Shown: positions 7,389 through 16,872 of the stretch, one piece after another
Position numbering within the stretch: the first letter of the stretch is position 1
Layout: the number at the start of each line of letters is the position of its first letter
Assembly: GCF_020662345.1 (NCBI RefSeq)
Contig: NZ_VMOA01000001.1
Span: 1 to 64,000, forward strand
DNA from: Methylobacterium sp. W2
GTDB taxonomy: Bacteria; Pseudomonadota; Alphaproteobacteria; Rhizobiales; Beijerinckiaceae
Reading direction: 5' to 3'
DNA: 64,000 nt
The notes under the pieces: model-generated
Told to the model about the DNA's origin: nothing
The model's input: only the letters and a program-made list of their open reading frames with translations
The model's database searches: none
Program-made: the position numbers and the translations under genes

Positions 7389-8906
7389 TCAGTTCACGGC
7401 CGGTCGCGCCGCCTTCTGCGGGATCAGGCCGGGCGGCACCGGAGCGTTGCCCGGAGCCTTCCCCGAAGCGGCCGGTGCCGCCTTCTTCGGTGTGATGGAG
7501 CCCGTCATGACCGCGTCCCGCATCGGTACCGCCGGCGAATCGATGCCGTAGATGTCGTCACGGAAATGCGCGCGACCATCCGGGGTGGCGTATCCGGTGA
7601 GATAGACGAAGGTCACCGGGATCTGTTTCGGCAGCTTGATGTCGAGCCGCTCGTTGGTGGCGATATTGGCCTCGATCTCCATCGGTCCCCAGGTCGAGGC
7701 GGGGCCGTTGGGGCCGGGCGTGCCCTCCAGCAGCCAGCCCGCTAGTTCCTTAACCTGTGCCACCCGTACGCAGCCATGCGAGTGGAACCGCACCTCCCGC
7801 GCGAACAGCGATTTCGACGGCGTGTCGTGCATGTACACGGCCTGCTTGTTCGGCATGTCGATGCGGACCTGCCCCAGCGAATTGTCGAGGCCGGAATCCT
7901 GGCGCAGCGTGTAGTTCGCGGCTTTCTCGCCGGCCCAGTCGATCGTGGTCGGATCGACCTCCGTGCCGCCGGGGCCGAGGATGCGGATGCGCTCGCGGGC
8001 GAGATAGCCCGGGTCTTTGCGCATCTTGGGGATGATCTCCTTCTTGATGATGGAGACCGGCAGGGTCCAGGTCGGGTTGAGATTCACGTCGGTGATGCGC
8101 GCCTCGATCCGCGGCGTCGCCTTGTCGGGTTTGCCGACCACGGCCACGTAGCGGCGCACCACGACGCCCCGCTCCACCGCCTCGACAGCGGCGGAGGGAA
8201 TGTTCACCACCACGTAGCGGTCGCCGTAGGGAAAGTTCGAGCCGATCTGCCGCGCGGCGGAGGCCGAAAGCTGGCGCTGGCGCGTGGCGGCCGGCACGTT
8301 GAGGGCGGTCACCGTCTGGCGGCCGATCAGGCCGGTCTCGGGCAAGCCGTGGCGCGCCTGGAACGCTTTCACCGCCGAGACGAGAATGGGGTCGAGCACG
8401 TCGGAGCTCGGCACGCCGGCCGGCAGGTCGCCGGTGAGGACGAGGTGCTGGCGAAGCGCCGGAATGTTCGGGTCGCGGGCGCCCGGCTTGATCGTCAGGT
8501 CGGCGGGCAGGGTGCCCCAGCCGCCGGCATCGACGATGGCCTGGTAGCGCTCGGCCATGCGGAACGTGTCGAGGAAGGTCGAGGGGGCAAGCGTCGGGAC
8601 GGGGTCGTCCGAGACTCGCGCCACCACGAGGGGAGGCAGTTCGCGGGATTTCTTCGGCGCCGCCGGTGCCGGCTCTGCGCCTTGCGCCTGTGGGGCCGCA
8701 TTCCCTGGCGCCGCCGGTTCGGCCTTGGGGGCGGCGTCGGGCTTCGGGCCGGCTTCGGCCTTGGGAGCAGGCTTGGCGGCAGCCGGCACGGCCTCCGGGA
8801 GAGAAGGAGCCGGTTCGGCCCCAGCGCCGGTCAGGCACAGCATCAGCGCCAGCGGCGACAGGCCGGCAGTCAGGATCGACGGGAACACGACGCAACGCGA
8901 CGACAC
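7389..8906 (-). CDS. Periplasmic L,D-transpeptidase (YcbB/LdtD-like)
   Basis: L,D-transpeptidases make 3-3 cross-links in peptidoglycan. The 505-residue precursor has an N-terminal signal peptide (about residues 1-30) and a Pro/Ala/Lys-rich linker (30-85). A peptidoglycan-binding domain follows (around 150-215, with AVKAFQARHGLPETG), then a YkuD catalytic domain (about 230-420) with the signature HSHGCVRV and Cys379. The large insertion between strand and active site (TLPVSIIKKEIIPKM...) is characteristic of the YcbB branch. The C-terminal 60 residues are low-complexity. It is divergent from the SDR gene at 9051. Such enzymes are abundant in polar-growing Rhizobiales. Confidence 0.92.
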   Translation of the reverse strand: MSSRCVVFPSILTAGLSPLALMLCLTGAGAEPAPSLPEAVPAAAKPAPKAEAGPKPDAAPKAEPAAPGNAAPQAQGAEPAPAAPKKSRELPPLVVARVSDDPVPTLAPSTFLDTFRMAERYQAIVDAGGWGTLPADLTIKPGARDPNIPALRQHLVLTGDLPAGVPSSDVLDPILVSAVKAFQARHGLPETGLIGRQTVTALNVPAATRQRQLSASAARQIGSNFPYGDRYVVVNIPSAAVEAVERGVVVRRYVAVVGKPDKATPRIEARITDVNLNPTWTLPVSIIKKEIIPKMRKDPGYLARERIRILGPGGTEVDPTTIDWAGEKAANYTLRQDSGLDNSLGQVRIDMPNKQAVYMHDTPSKSLFAREVRFHSHGCVRVAQVKELAGWLLEGTPGPNGPASTWGPMEIEANIATNERLDIKLPKQIPVTFVYLTGYATPDGRAHFRDDIYGIDSPAVPMRDAVMTGSITPKKAAPAASGKAPGNAPVPPGLIPQKAARPAVN

Positions 8907-9050
8907 AGGCAGCCCTCGTGAGCAGACAGGGTCGGATCATGCGGGCGGGATGGTTACCAAGTTCCTCCCCCTCCGTGCCGGGCGACCCTGACAAAACGGG
9001 ACACCCCGCCCTACCTCCCGGCCAACCCGAACCGCCGAGGAGGCCCTGCC

Positions 9051-9884
9051 ATGATCCATCATCCCGCGATCCGGAAAGGCGGCACGGCCATCGTGACGGG
9101 AGCCGCAAGCGGCATCGGCCTCGCCGCCGCCAAGCGGTTCGCTGCCGCCGGCATGAGAATTGTCCTCGCCGATCTACCCGGCGAGGCGCTCGAGACGGCG
9201 CGCGCGGAGATCGGGGCGACGGGCGCCGAGGTGCTGGCCCGTCCCACCGATGTCGGCCGCCGCGAGGACATGGAGGCCCTGCGCGAAGCGGCGGGCGATG
9301 CGCCCGCGCTCGTCATGCTCAATGCCGGGATCGAGGCCGGAGGTCGCTTGTTCTCGGACGACGCGACCTGGCGGCGCATCCTCGACACCAACCTCTGGGG
9401 CGTCGTCAACGGCATCCAGGCCTTCGTTCCGGCGATGATCGAGGCCGGCGAGCCCGCAGCAATCATTGTCACCGGCTCGAAACAGGGGATCACCACGCCG
9501 CCGGGCAACACGCCCTACAACGTCTCGAAGGCGGGGGTAAAAGTGATCGCCGAGGCGCTGGCCCACGACCTGCGCGGGCGCGACGGCGCCACGATCAGCG
9601 CCCATCTCCTCATCCCCGGTTTCGTCTATACCGGGCTCACCCGGGCGCGCGGCGTGGCCGAGAAGCCGGACGGCGCCTGGACGCCGGAGGAGACGGTGGA
9701 GTTCATGATCGAGGCGATGGCGCGGGGCGATTTCTACATCCTCTGCCCCGACAACGAGACCACCCGCGAGCAGGACGAGCGCCGCATCGCCTGGGCAGCG
9801 GGCGACGTCATCGAGAACCGGCCCGCGCTCTCACGCTGGCACCCGGACTTTGCCGAGGCTTTTCGGCAAAGCACCTCCCAGTGA
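9051..9884 (+). CDS. SDR-family NAD(P)-dependent oxidoreductase
   Basis: A 277-residue classical short-chain dehydrogenase. TGAASGIG lies at residues 16-23, an acidic residue after beta-2 (LADLPGE) points to NAD preference, NAG lies near 92, and the catalytic motif is YNVSK with Ser in GSKQG. The substrate cannot be deduced. The last 77 bases overlap the 3' end of the convergent AraC gene. ATG 9051 follows a GAGGAGG-like ribosome site (GCCGAGGAGGCCCTGCC). Confidence 0.9.
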   Translation: MIHHPAIRKGGTAIVTGAASGIGLAAAKRFAAAGMRIVLADLPGEALETARAEIGATGAEVLARPTDVGRREDMEALREAAGDAPALVMLNAGIEAGGRLFSDDATWRRILDTNLWGVVNGIQAFVPAMIEAGEPAAIIVTGSKQGITTPPGNTPYNVSKAGVKVIAEALAHDLRGRDGATISAHLLIPGFVYTGLTRARGVAEKPDGAWTPEETVEFMIEAMARGDFYILCPDNETTREQDERRIAWAAGDVIENRPALSRWHPDFAEAFRQSTSQ

Positions 9885-10725
9885 CGGGGCGATCACACTT
9901 AATGTTTGACGGCAGAACCGAGGGATGTTGCGGAGCCGCCTCGGCGTCGTCCTCGGCCCGGGGCAGATCGTTCGGGTCGGGACTTTGTCGATAGAGGTGT
10001 GGCTGGACCCCCATGATCCGCTTGAACATCGCCGAGTATGCACCCGGGGTCTCGTAGCCCATGGAATGGGCCACAAAGGTCACCTGCTTGCCGGCGATCA
10101 GCATCGGGATGGAGGACAGTATCCGTGCCTGCTGCCGCCATGTGGACAGCGGGCAGCCAAGCTCGTCCTGAGCAAGGCGGGTCAGCGTGCGCACCGAAGC
10201 CCCGCTTTCGTGGGCCAATCGTCCGATCCGGTGCTCCCCGTCCGGCTTCGCAAGGATGTCGGCGCAGGCACGTGCGAGACGCGGATCCGATGGCATGGCC
10301 AGCGATAGGGCATCGGGCGCGAGCGCACGGAGTTCGTCCATCAGCACCGCGTTAAGATGGCGCCGCCGCTGCAAATCACTTCTTATGCAAGGTTCAAGAG
10401 CCTGCAGAATCAACTGCCTTAGCAGCGGCGGAACGACGAAGCCGCGAGGCGCGTCGCTCACGTCGCATGCGTCGTCCTGCGCAATGTAGAGCGTCCGCAG
10501 CGAAACCGCGCCTCGCGCGCGCAACCCGTGCGGCATGCGAGGCGGTATCCACAGCGCGCGCTGCGGCGGGATCAGCCACATCCGACGGGCGGCGCGGATT
10601 TCCATGACCCCTGCCGTAGCGTGGATCAACTGGCCATCGATATGGCAATGGTCGCCGACCAGGGCTCCATTCGGATAGTCGCGCGCGACGGCATGGATGC
10701 TGACCGGGCGATCAGGATGGGTCAT
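9808..10725 (-). CDS. AraC-family transcriptional regulator
   Basis: The 305-residue protein has an N-terminal cupin-like sensor (residues 1-110, with GDHCHIDGQLIHATAGVMEI) and a C-terminal AraC helix-turn-helix pair. The first helix pair is at RIGRLAHESGASVRTLTRL, split around residue 170-190; the second ends GYETPGAYSAMFKRIMG. About 45 extra residues follow the DNA-binding domain and are read from the strand opposite the SDR gene. ATG 10725 overlaps the end of the upstream hydrolase gene by 14 bases, so the two form an operon and the regulator probably controls the hydrolase. Confidence 0.87.
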   Translation of the reverse strand: MTHPDRPVSIHAVARDYPNGALVGDHCHIDGQLIHATAGVMEIRAARRMWLIPPQRALWIPPRMPHGLRARGAVSLRTLYIAQDDACDVSDAPRGFVVPPLLRQLILQALEPCIRSDLQRRRHLNAVLMDELRALAPDALSLAMPSDPRLARACADILAKPDGEHRIGRLAHESGASVRTLTRLAQDELGCPLSTWRQQARILSSIPMLIAGKQVTFVAHSMGYETPGAYSAMFKRIMGVQPHLYRQSPDPNDLPRAEDDAEAAPQHPSVLPSNIKCDRPVTGRCFAEKPRQSPGASVRARAGSR

Positions 10726-11614
10726 CGACAAGATGGCGTCGGAACCAGTCGCGCGCGGCGCTGCTGGTTTCCTCGAAACGGCTGACATAGGGATCGAAAT
10801 GCCCTCCCTTGATCATGACCAGTGTCTTGATCGGCAAGGCCCGTTGATAGGCTTCGAGGCAGAGATCGGTCGGGGTCAACAGGTCCTGGTCGGCCACGAT
10901 CATCATAAGAGGAGTCGGGCCGATGCGAGCGATGTATTGGCCTGGTTCGTTCTCCCGCGCCATTTCTGCGCTGCGCAGGGTCAGTTCATTGCGCCATGTC
11001 GGCGCGAAATGCCGACTGCCGGTGAAAAAAGCATATGCGTCGATCCCGCCCATCGCACACGGCTCATGGGGGTCGTCCGCCACGGCGGCGAGAGTCGCGG
11101 GCGCTTCGCCCCGAAAACGAGCGATCCGGTCGGCGTCCAAGCGCGAGAGCAACGCCGGTACGAGATCGGCCCGGGTCCGGCGCTGAGCCGATAAATGGCC
11201 GCTGATCGTGGGCACTTGGCTCACGACGCATCGGACCCGTCTGTCGAGCGCGGCGACCTCAAGGACATGACCGCCGCTGTAGCTGGTTCCCCACAATCCG
11301 ATGCGTGCCGGATCGACCCAAGGCAGCATCTGCGCAAAGCTGATCGCGTCACGGTAGCCGCGCCGTTGCAGCACAGGGTCTGCCTCCTGACGGGGCAATC
11401 CATCGCTGGCTCCAAAATTGGCATGATCGTACAGGATCACGCTCAGGCCAGCCTCGACGAAGACATCGGCATAGCGATCGAGATACTGCTCTTTCGCGGC
11501 CGACAGCCCGTGCGCCATGATGATGCAAGGCGACCCGTCCGCCTTGCCGTCGGGCCGATAGGCCCAACCGCGCAACGTGCGGCCCTCGGATTGAAACTCG
11601 ATGTTCTCCCGCAT
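10712..11614 (-). CDS. Alpha/beta hydrolase (dipeptidyl-peptidase/esterase type)
   Basis: A 300-residue cytoplasmic alpha/beta hydrolase. IIMAHGLSAAK contains the oxyanion His-Gly, and the nucleophile elbow is GTSYSGG. A late Asp (VADQDLLTP) and His (KGGHFDPY) complete a triad. The family includes esterases and proline-type peptidases, and the substrate is unknown. The start ATG at 11614 was chosen because it is preceded by a strong AGGGGGAA ribosome site; ATGs at 11644 and 11704 would add 10 or 30 residues without family similarity. Its stop overlaps the start of the AraC gene. The upstream region is shared with zwf. Confidence 0.86.
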   Translation of the reverse strand: MRENIEFQSEGRTLRGWAYRPDGKADGSPCIIMAHGLSAAKEQYLDRYADVFVEAGLSVILYDHANFGASDGLPRQEADPVLQRRGYRDAISFAQMLPWVDPARIGLWGTSYSGGHVLEVAALDRRVRCVVSQVPTISGHLSAQRRTRADLVPALLSRLDADRIARFRGEAPATLAAVADDPHEPCAMGGIDAYAFFTGSRHFAPTWRNELTLRSAEMARENEPGQYIARIGPTPLMMIVADQDLLTPTDLCLEAYQRALPIKTLVMIKGGHFDPYVSRFEETSSAARDWFRRHLVDDPS

Positions 11615-11803
11615 CACGTTCCCCCTATCGCGTGAATCGCTCATGCCATCGCGGTAAGGCGCCTGCGTCGCGCAATCGGCCATAGATTGCGCCAGATCGG
11701 TCATGATCGCCTCGCGGTGCTTCCTCGATCGCTCCGCTGCGTGCTCCGCGGGTCTCCATACTGGCGAAGCTCTTGCGAGAGGGGTAAGCCGGAGGCCTTC
11801 GCC

Positions 11804-11837
11804 CCGGTATCGTGCGGCCCCAGCCGCACGATACCGG
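11804..11837. repeat. 34-bp near-perfect palindrome in the zwf leader
   Basis: Bases 11804-11818 (CCGGTATCGTGCGGC) are exactly complementary to 11823-11837 with a 4-base centre. It sits in the 264-base divergent region between the alpha/beta hydrolase gene and zwf, 42 bases before the zwf start. No T-run follows in either direction, so an operator or an RNA hairpin in the zwf leader is as likely as a terminator. Confidence 0.7.
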
Positions 11838-11878
11838 ACGCACCTCTCGACCGGCGCACACGAACCTGGGAGCCAGCC

Positions 11879-13357
11879 TTGGCCACCATCATCCCCGTCG
11901 CCTCCTTCGATTGCGTCGTGTTCGGCGCCACCGGCGATCTGACGACGCGCAAGCTGCTGCCGGCCCTGTACTACCGGTACAAGGATGGGCAGATCCCCGG
12001 CACCAGCCGCATCATCGGCGCGTCCCGCTCCGAGATGAGCGTCGAGGCGTTCCGCGAGCGGGCGCGGGACGCGCTCAAGCGCTTCGTTCCGGCCCGCGAC
12101 CTCGACGAGGACAAGCTCGCCGCCTTCCTCGACCATCTCGATTACGTGGCGGTGGACGGGGCCGGCGACGACGGCTGGGAGGATCTCGCCGCCAAGCTCG
12201 CCGAGCGGCCGGATCAGGTCCGGCCCTATTATCTCGCCACCTCGCCGGATCTCTACGGCTCAATCTGCCGCAACCTCTCGGCCCACGGGCTCATCGGCGA
12301 AAAGTCGCGGGTGGTGCTGGAGAAACCCATCGGCAAGGATCTGAAATCGGCCCGCGCCATCAACGACGCGGTCGGCGAGGTCTTCCCCGAGGAGCAGATC
12401 TTCCGCATCGACCATTACCTCGGCAAGGAGACGGTGCAGAACCTGCTCGCCCTGCGCTTTGCCAACACCATCTTCGAGCGCCTGTGGACGGCAGACGTGA
12501 TCGATCATGTCCAGATCACGGTGGGCGAGACGGTGGGTGTCGAGGGCCGGGCCGGTTACTACGACACGTCGGGGGCGCTCCGCGACATGGTGCAGAACCA
12601 CCTGCTCCAGCTCCTCTGCCTGATGGCGATGGAGAGCCCGCTCACCCTCGACGCCAATTCGGTGCGGGACGAGAAGCTGAAGGTGCTGCGTGCGCTGAAG
12701 CCGATCACGCCCCACGACGTCCAGGCTGTCACCGTGCGCGGCCAGTACGCGGCCGGCGCCGTGGATGGCAAACCGGTTCAGGGCTACCGCGCCGATCTCG
12801 GCGGCGAGACGGAGAGCCGCACGGAGACCTTCGTCGCCCTCAAGCTCGAAGTTCAGTCCTGGCGCTGGGCCGGGGTGCCGTTCTACATCCGCACCGGCAA
12901 GCGCCTGCCCCAGAAGCTCTCCGAGATCGTGGTGCAGTTCCGCGCCTCTCCCTTCTCGATCTTCCCGGCCGAATCCTTCGGGCGCGAGCCCAACCGCCTC
13001 GTCATCCGGCTCCAGCCGGAGGAGGGGATCAAGCTCGAAGTGATGACCAAGGATCCCGGACCGGGCGGCATGCGCCTGCGGCCGACCAACCTCGACATCT
13101 CCTTCGAGGAGACGTTCAAGCAGCGCTATCCCGATGCCTACGAGCGCCTGCTGATGGATGTGGTGCGCGGCAACGCGACCCTGTTCATGCGCCGCGACGA
13201 GGTCGAGGTGGCCTGGGCCTGGGCTGATTCGTTGCTGAAGGCCTGGGCGGACCGGCCCGAACCGCCGCGCGCCTATCCAGCCGGAAGCTGGGGCCCCACC
13301 GCCGCCATCGCCCTGATCGAGCGGGACGGACGGACCTGGCACGAGGAAATGCATTGA
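11879..13357 (+). CDS. zwf: Glucose-6-phosphate 1-dehydrogenase
   Basis: Oxidises glucose 6-phosphate to 6-phosphogluconolactone with NADP, feeding the oxidative pentose phosphate or Entner-Doudoroff route. The 492-residue protein has the nucleotide motif GATGDLTTRKL at about residues 12-22 and the catalytic signature RIDHYLGKET. It also has the later conserved RTGKRLPQK and the expected length. The frame is open well upstream, but similarity begins at ATIIPVASFDCVVFG, so the start is taken as TTG 11879. A GGGAG ribosome site lies 6 bases before it, and a strong palindrome lies just upstream. No edd, eda or pgl is in the window, so zwf stands alone here. Confidence 0.94.
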   Translation: MATIIPVASFDCVVFGATGDLTTRKLLPALYYRYKDGQIPGTSRIIGASRSEMSVEAFRERARDALKRFVPARDLDEDKLAAFLDHLDYVAVDGAGDDGWEDLAAKLAERPDQVRPYYLATSPDLYGSICRNLSAHGLIGEKSRVVLEKPIGKDLKSARAINDAVGEVFPEEQIFRIDHYLGKETVQNLLALRFANTIFERLWTADVIDHVQITVGETVGVEGRAGYYDTSGALRDMVQNHLLQLLCLMAMESPLTLDANSVRDEKLKVLRALKPITPHDVQAVTVRGQYAAGAVDGKPVQGYRADLGGETESRTETFVALKLEVQSWRWAGVPFYIRTGKRLPQKLSEIVVQFRASPFSIFPAESFGREPNRLVIRLQPEEGIKLEVMTKDPGPGGMRLRPTNLDISFEETFKQRYPDAYERLLMDVVRGNATLFMRRDEVEVAWAWADSLLKAWADRPEPPRAYPAGSWGPTAAIALIERDGRTWHEEMH

Positions 13358-13500
13358 TTGGCGGGGGCGTCATCGCAGGCGCTAAGTTATTTGTGCGACG
13401 CCAATAAAAACAACTAATCAGGCACTCCCTCGACAGGCCGATGCCCGACGCCTAAACCTCGGGAGAGTATCCACCCTCCAACGACAAGACCTACGCCCCC

Positions 13501-14175
13501 ATGGAAAAGCTGGACTCGGCGGTCGGGATCAATCGCCGCTACCTCCACGACGAAGTCGTGGATCGGATGCGGGATCTCATCCAGTCGGGGGAACTCGAGC
13601 CGCGGGCGCGGGTGAACGAAAGCGAGCTCACCGAGCGGTTCGGCATCTCGCGCACGCCCCTGCGGGAGGCGATCAAGATCCTCGCCACGGAGGGGCTGCT
13701 CGAGCTGCTGCCCAATCGCGGGGCGCGGGTGGCCAGCCTGTCCCAGGTCGAGATCGAGGAGATGATCGAGGTCATCGCCGGTCTCGAGGCGACCGCCGCC
13801 GATCTCGCCTGCCGCACCATCGGCGACGAGGAGGTCGCCGAGATCGAGCGGGATCACCACGCCATGGTGAAGGCGTGGAAGGAGGGCGAGGAGGCCACGT
13901 ATTTCCGGCTCAACCGCACGATCCACGAAGCGATCATGGCCGCGAGCCGCAACTCGGTGCTGGGCACCATCTATGCGAGTCTGTCCGGCCGCATCCAGCG
14001 TTCGCGCTACGCCGTTCACCAGACCGCAGAGCAATGGGGCCGCGCCGTCTCGGAGCATGAGCGGATGATCGAGCTCCTCCGTGCCCGGAACGGCGAGGCG
14101 CTGGCCGCGCTCATGCGCGATCATATCCGCTCCAAAACTCCGGTCATCGCCGAGAATTTCGGCGCGGGGACCTGA
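13501..14175 (+). CDS. GntR-family regulator, FadR/FCD subfamily
   Basis: A 224-residue regulator. The winged helix-turn-helix occupies residues 12-75 (ELTERFGISRTPLREAIKIL), and an all-helical FCD ligand domain occupies about 85-215. The metal-binding pattern is preserved: Asp in the ERDHHAM region, His in NRTIHEAI, and His in SEHERMI and RDHI. FCD regulators sense small carboxylates or acyl compounds. It is separated from zwf by 143 bases and is followed by a convergent chemoreceptor gene, so its target is not evident. Control of zwf is possible but unproven. Confidence 0.88.
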   Translation: MEKLDSAVGINRRYLHDEVVDRMRDLIQSGELEPRARVNESELTERFGISRTPLREAIKILATEGLLELLPNRGARVASLSQVEIEEMIEVIAGLEATAADLACRTIGDEEVAEIERDHHAMVKAWKEGEEATYFRLNRTIHEAIMAASRNSVLGTIYASLSGRIQRSRYAVHQTAEQWGRAVSEHERMIELLRARNGEALAALMRDHIRSKTPVIAENFGAGT

Positions 14176-14247
14176 ACGGCCGATCCGACGACGGCACCCG
14201 GACTTAGGAGCACAATTCGATGTGGGACGTCGGCGGGCGGGTCCGTT

Positions 14248-15924
14248 TCAGGCCGCGCGGATCGTCGCCAGGAATCGGCCCACCTCTGCGTTGAGATGCT
14301 CCGATTCCCGGGAGAGTTCGGATGCTGAGGCCAGCACCTGCGAGGCAGCGGCACCCGTCTCCTCGGCAGCACCCGCCACCCCCGCTATGTTGGTCGTCAC
14401 CTCACCGGTGCCCTCGGCGGCCTGATTGATGTTGCGCACGATCTCCTGTGTCGCTGCACCCTGCTCCTCCACCGCTGCCGCGATCGACGTGGCGACGGAG
14501 CTGATCTCGCGAATGCGGGCGGTAATGGTTTCGATCGCCGTGACGGCCTGGCCAGTGGAGCCCTGGATCCGGCTGATCTGGCTGCCGATCTCGTCGGTAG
14601 CCCGCGCGGTCTGATTGGCGAGTTCCTTCACCTCGGCGGCAACGACGGCAAAACCTCGGCCCGCCTCGCCGGCGCGGGCCGCTTCGATGGTGGCGTTGAG
14701 GGCGAGGAGGTTGGTCTGGCCCGCGATGGTGGCGATCATCGCGACGACGTCGCCGATCTTCGCCGCGGCATCGCTCAAATCCTTCATCTGCGCGCCCGTC
14801 CGCGTCGCATCCTCCACCGCCTGGTGCGCCAGGCTGGTGGAGCCATCGACCTGACGGCCGATCTCCATGACGGACGAACCGAGCTCCTCGGCCGCTGCCG
14901 CCACCATGGTCACGTTGCTGCCCGCCTGCTCGGCCGCCGCCGCCACGGCGACGGATTGCTGCGCGGTCTCCGTCGCGGTGCCGGACATGCCTTGGGAGGT
15001 CGAACGCAATTGCGTCGCCGCTGCCGAGACCCGGGTCAGGATATCGCCGACCGCGTTCTCGAAACCGTCGGCCAGGGCCAGGGCGGCGATCTTGCGCTGG
15101 GCTTCCGCCCCGGCACGGGCCTCGGCGGCCTCGGTCTCCAGGGTACGGGTACGGACCAGATTGTCCCGGAAGGTGTCCAGGGTCGCGGCCATGGCGCCGA
15201 TCTCGTCCTTCCGTCCGGTGCCGGGGATGGTGACCTCGGTATCGCCGGAGGCCAGCCGGCGCATGGCGGCTGTCACCTGCTCGATGGGACGCGACACCCC
15301 GAAGAACGCGAAGGCCATGGCGGCCAGCGCCATGACGACAGCCGCGACCAGCATGACCTGCGTCGTGAAGACCGCTTGCGCCTGTTCCTCATGCGCCGCC
15401 ACGCTGGCCGCCGATCCGGCCCGGCTGTTGAATTCGACGAGCTTGCGCCCGGCGGCGGTTGCGGCGAGGTACTCAGCGTTCATCGGGCCACGGAAGTATT
15501 CGGTGATCGTTGCGCGCTGACTGGGATCGATCTTGCTGAGGCCATTCCAGCCGTTCAGCATGACCTGCCACTTCGCACTGAACTCATCGAACAGCGCCTG
15601 CTCTTCCGGCGAACTGACGAGGGGACGATAGGCGCTCCTGCTCTTCTCGATGGTCTGGATCATCTCGCCGGCATTCTTGATGCTTAGGGCACGCTCGGCC
15701 TCGTCCTCCGCCATCAGGTAGCGGAACTGCCAGAGGCGGGTGCGCATCACCAGCGCATTCAGGGCATGGGCTGCATCGACCGAGGGAAGCGCATTCAAGG
15801 CCAGCAACTCGATCCGGCCACCGATGGCGTCGAGCTTCCGCAAGGCAGTCACGCCCTGGACCGTCGTAATGATGGCGAGCGCGGTGAAGAGGCCGATAAG
15901 CGTCGTCTTGATGGAGAGGCGCAT
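14248..15924 (-). CDS. Methyl-accepting chemotaxis protein
   Basis: A 558-residue chemoreceptor. The first membrane helix is near residues 8-28 ([19 protein letters not shown]), a four-helix-bundle-type periplasmic sensor spans about 30-185, and the second membrane helix ([19 protein letters not shown]) precedes a HAMP domain at about 210-262. The signalling domain has the conserved hairpin tip [20 protein letters not shown], then EVKELA. No C-terminal CheR-docking pentapeptide is visible (it ends LATIRAA). The start ATG 15924 (MRLSIKTTL) is the typical receptor start; ATG 15972 has a better ribosome site and would add 16 residues. The ligand is unknown. Confidence 0.92.
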   Translation of the reverse strand: MRLSIKTTLIGLFTALAIITTVQGVTALRKLDAIGGRIELLALNALPSVDAAHALNALVMRTRLWQFRYLMAEDEAERALSIKNAGEMIQTIEKSRSAYRPLVSSPEEQALFDEFSAKWQVMLNGWNGLSKIDPSQRATITEYFRGPMNAEYLAATAAGRKLVEFNSRAGSAASVAAHEEQAQAVFTTQVMLVAAVVMALAAMAFAFFGVSRPIEQVTAAMRRLASGDTEVTIPGTGRKDEIGAMAATLDTFRDNLVRTRTLETEAAEARAGAEAQRKIAALALADGFENAVGDILTRVSAAATQLRSTSQGMSGTATETAQQSVAVAAAAEQAGSNVTMVAAAAEELGSSVMEIGRQVDGSTSLAHQAVEDATRTGAQMKDLSDAAAKIGDVVAMIATIAGQTNLLALNATIEAARAGEAGRGFAVVAAEVKELANQTARATDEIGSQISRIQGSTGQAVTAIETITARIREISSVATSIAAAVEEQGAATQEIVRNINQAAEGTGEVTTNIAGVAGAAEETGAAASQVLASASELSRESEHLNAEVGRFLATIRAA

Positions 15925-16051
15925 GAAACGGTCCGGAAAACGAGCGAATGTGTGCAAGATCGCCGTAACCATGAGGGCCAATCCCTAACGATTGTTTGGC
16001 CTCGCCCTAAAAGCCTGCTGGCAATATTGCACTCTTGTCATTCGGCTGGTT

Positions 16052-16708
16052 TCACGCCGCGTCGCTCATCGAGCGCAGGCTGGCGACGAGATCGGAGAAT
16101 CGGTCCCCCTGGACGATGACGTGGGCGCGCAGTCTGTCCGACGCCGCGGTTTCGTCGCCGGCGACGATGGCGGCGACGATGGCTTCGTGTTCGGCCAGGG
16201 ATTGCCCGAGCCGGTGACGTGCCCTCAACTGCATCCGCCGGAACGGGGTCAGGCGCCGGTGGAGAAGCCGCGCCTGCTCGCACAGGAAGTCGTTGCGGCA
16301 GGCGCGGTAGATCACCGTGTGGAAGGTGTAGTTCTCTTGGTAGTAGGTCTCGGGATCCTCGTCGGCCGCCGCCGCCGCACAGGCGGCGAGGGCCTGTTTC
16401 AGGGCCGTCTCGTCGGCCGGGATCAGCCGGCGGGCGGCGAGCCGGCCGCACGAAGCCTCGATCTCGGCCATCGTCTCGAACATCGCGATGAGCAGTTCCG
16501 GATCGGGGGCGCTAACGATGGCGCCCCGGCGCGGCTTAATCTCCACGAGGCCGGTCATGGCCAGCTGTAGCAAAGCCTCGCGGATCGGCGTGCGGGAGAC
16601 GCCGAAGCGCTCGGCGAGCTCGGTCTCGTCGAGGCGGGAGCCGATAGCCAGCCGGCCATCCACGATCTCCGTCTCGATCGTCTGCCGGAGGCTGAGCGAT
16701 CGGGTCAT
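16052..16708 (-). CDS. GntR-family regulator, FCD subfamily, divergent from a TRAP transporter
   Basis: A 218-residue regulator. The winged helix-turn-helix is at residues 5-70 (ELAERFGVSRTPIREALLQL), and the FCD ligand domain has conserved His in the TFHTVIYRA and AEHEAIV segments. It is transcribed away from a complete TRAP transporter whose first gene begins 164 bases away. This arrangement is typical of local repressors that respond to the transported carboxylic acid, so control of the transporter is the likely role. Its own start ATG is at 16708. Confidence 0.88.
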   Translation of the reverse strand: MTRSLSLRQTIETEIVDGRLAIGSRLDETELAERFGVSRTPIREALLQLAMTGLVEIKPRRGAIVSAPDPELLIAMFETMAEIEASCGRLAARRLIPADETALKQALAACAAAAADEDPETYYQENYTFHTVIYRACRNDFLCEQARLLHRRLTPFRRMQLRARHRLGQSLAEHEAIVAAIVAGDETAASDRLRAHVIVQGDRFSDLVASLRSMSDAA

Positions 16709-16763
16709 GGCGTTCCCGTCCCTGTACGTCTCGAAATTCGTTGCGGCCCATTATTCAATGTCG

Positions 16764-16821
16764 TTGACAAAATATACAAGACATAGTCCGTTGGTATAAA
16801 GAATTGGCACTGCAGTATAAA
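16764..16821. promoter_or_regulatory. AT-rich divergent control region of the TRAP operon and its regulator
   Basis: Inside the 164-base gap the DNA turns AT-rich. It holds TTGACA at 16764-16769, and an imperfect inverted repeat of TATACAAG (about 16773) and TTGGTATA (16791-16798), plus TATAAA boxes at 16795 and 16816. GntR/FCD operators are often of the TTGTATAC type, so this is a reasonable operator and promoter zone. The exact boxes are uncertain. Confidence 0.35.
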
Positions 16822-16872
16822 TGGTGCGGTGCAAAACGGTAAGACCGCAAAGGTCGCCACGGGAGAAACGCC

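Noticed and set aside
13357..13405. ATTGGCG/CGCCAAT inverted repeat after zwf as a terminator
   Set aside because: The loop is 35 bases and no T-run follows, so pairing is not convincing.
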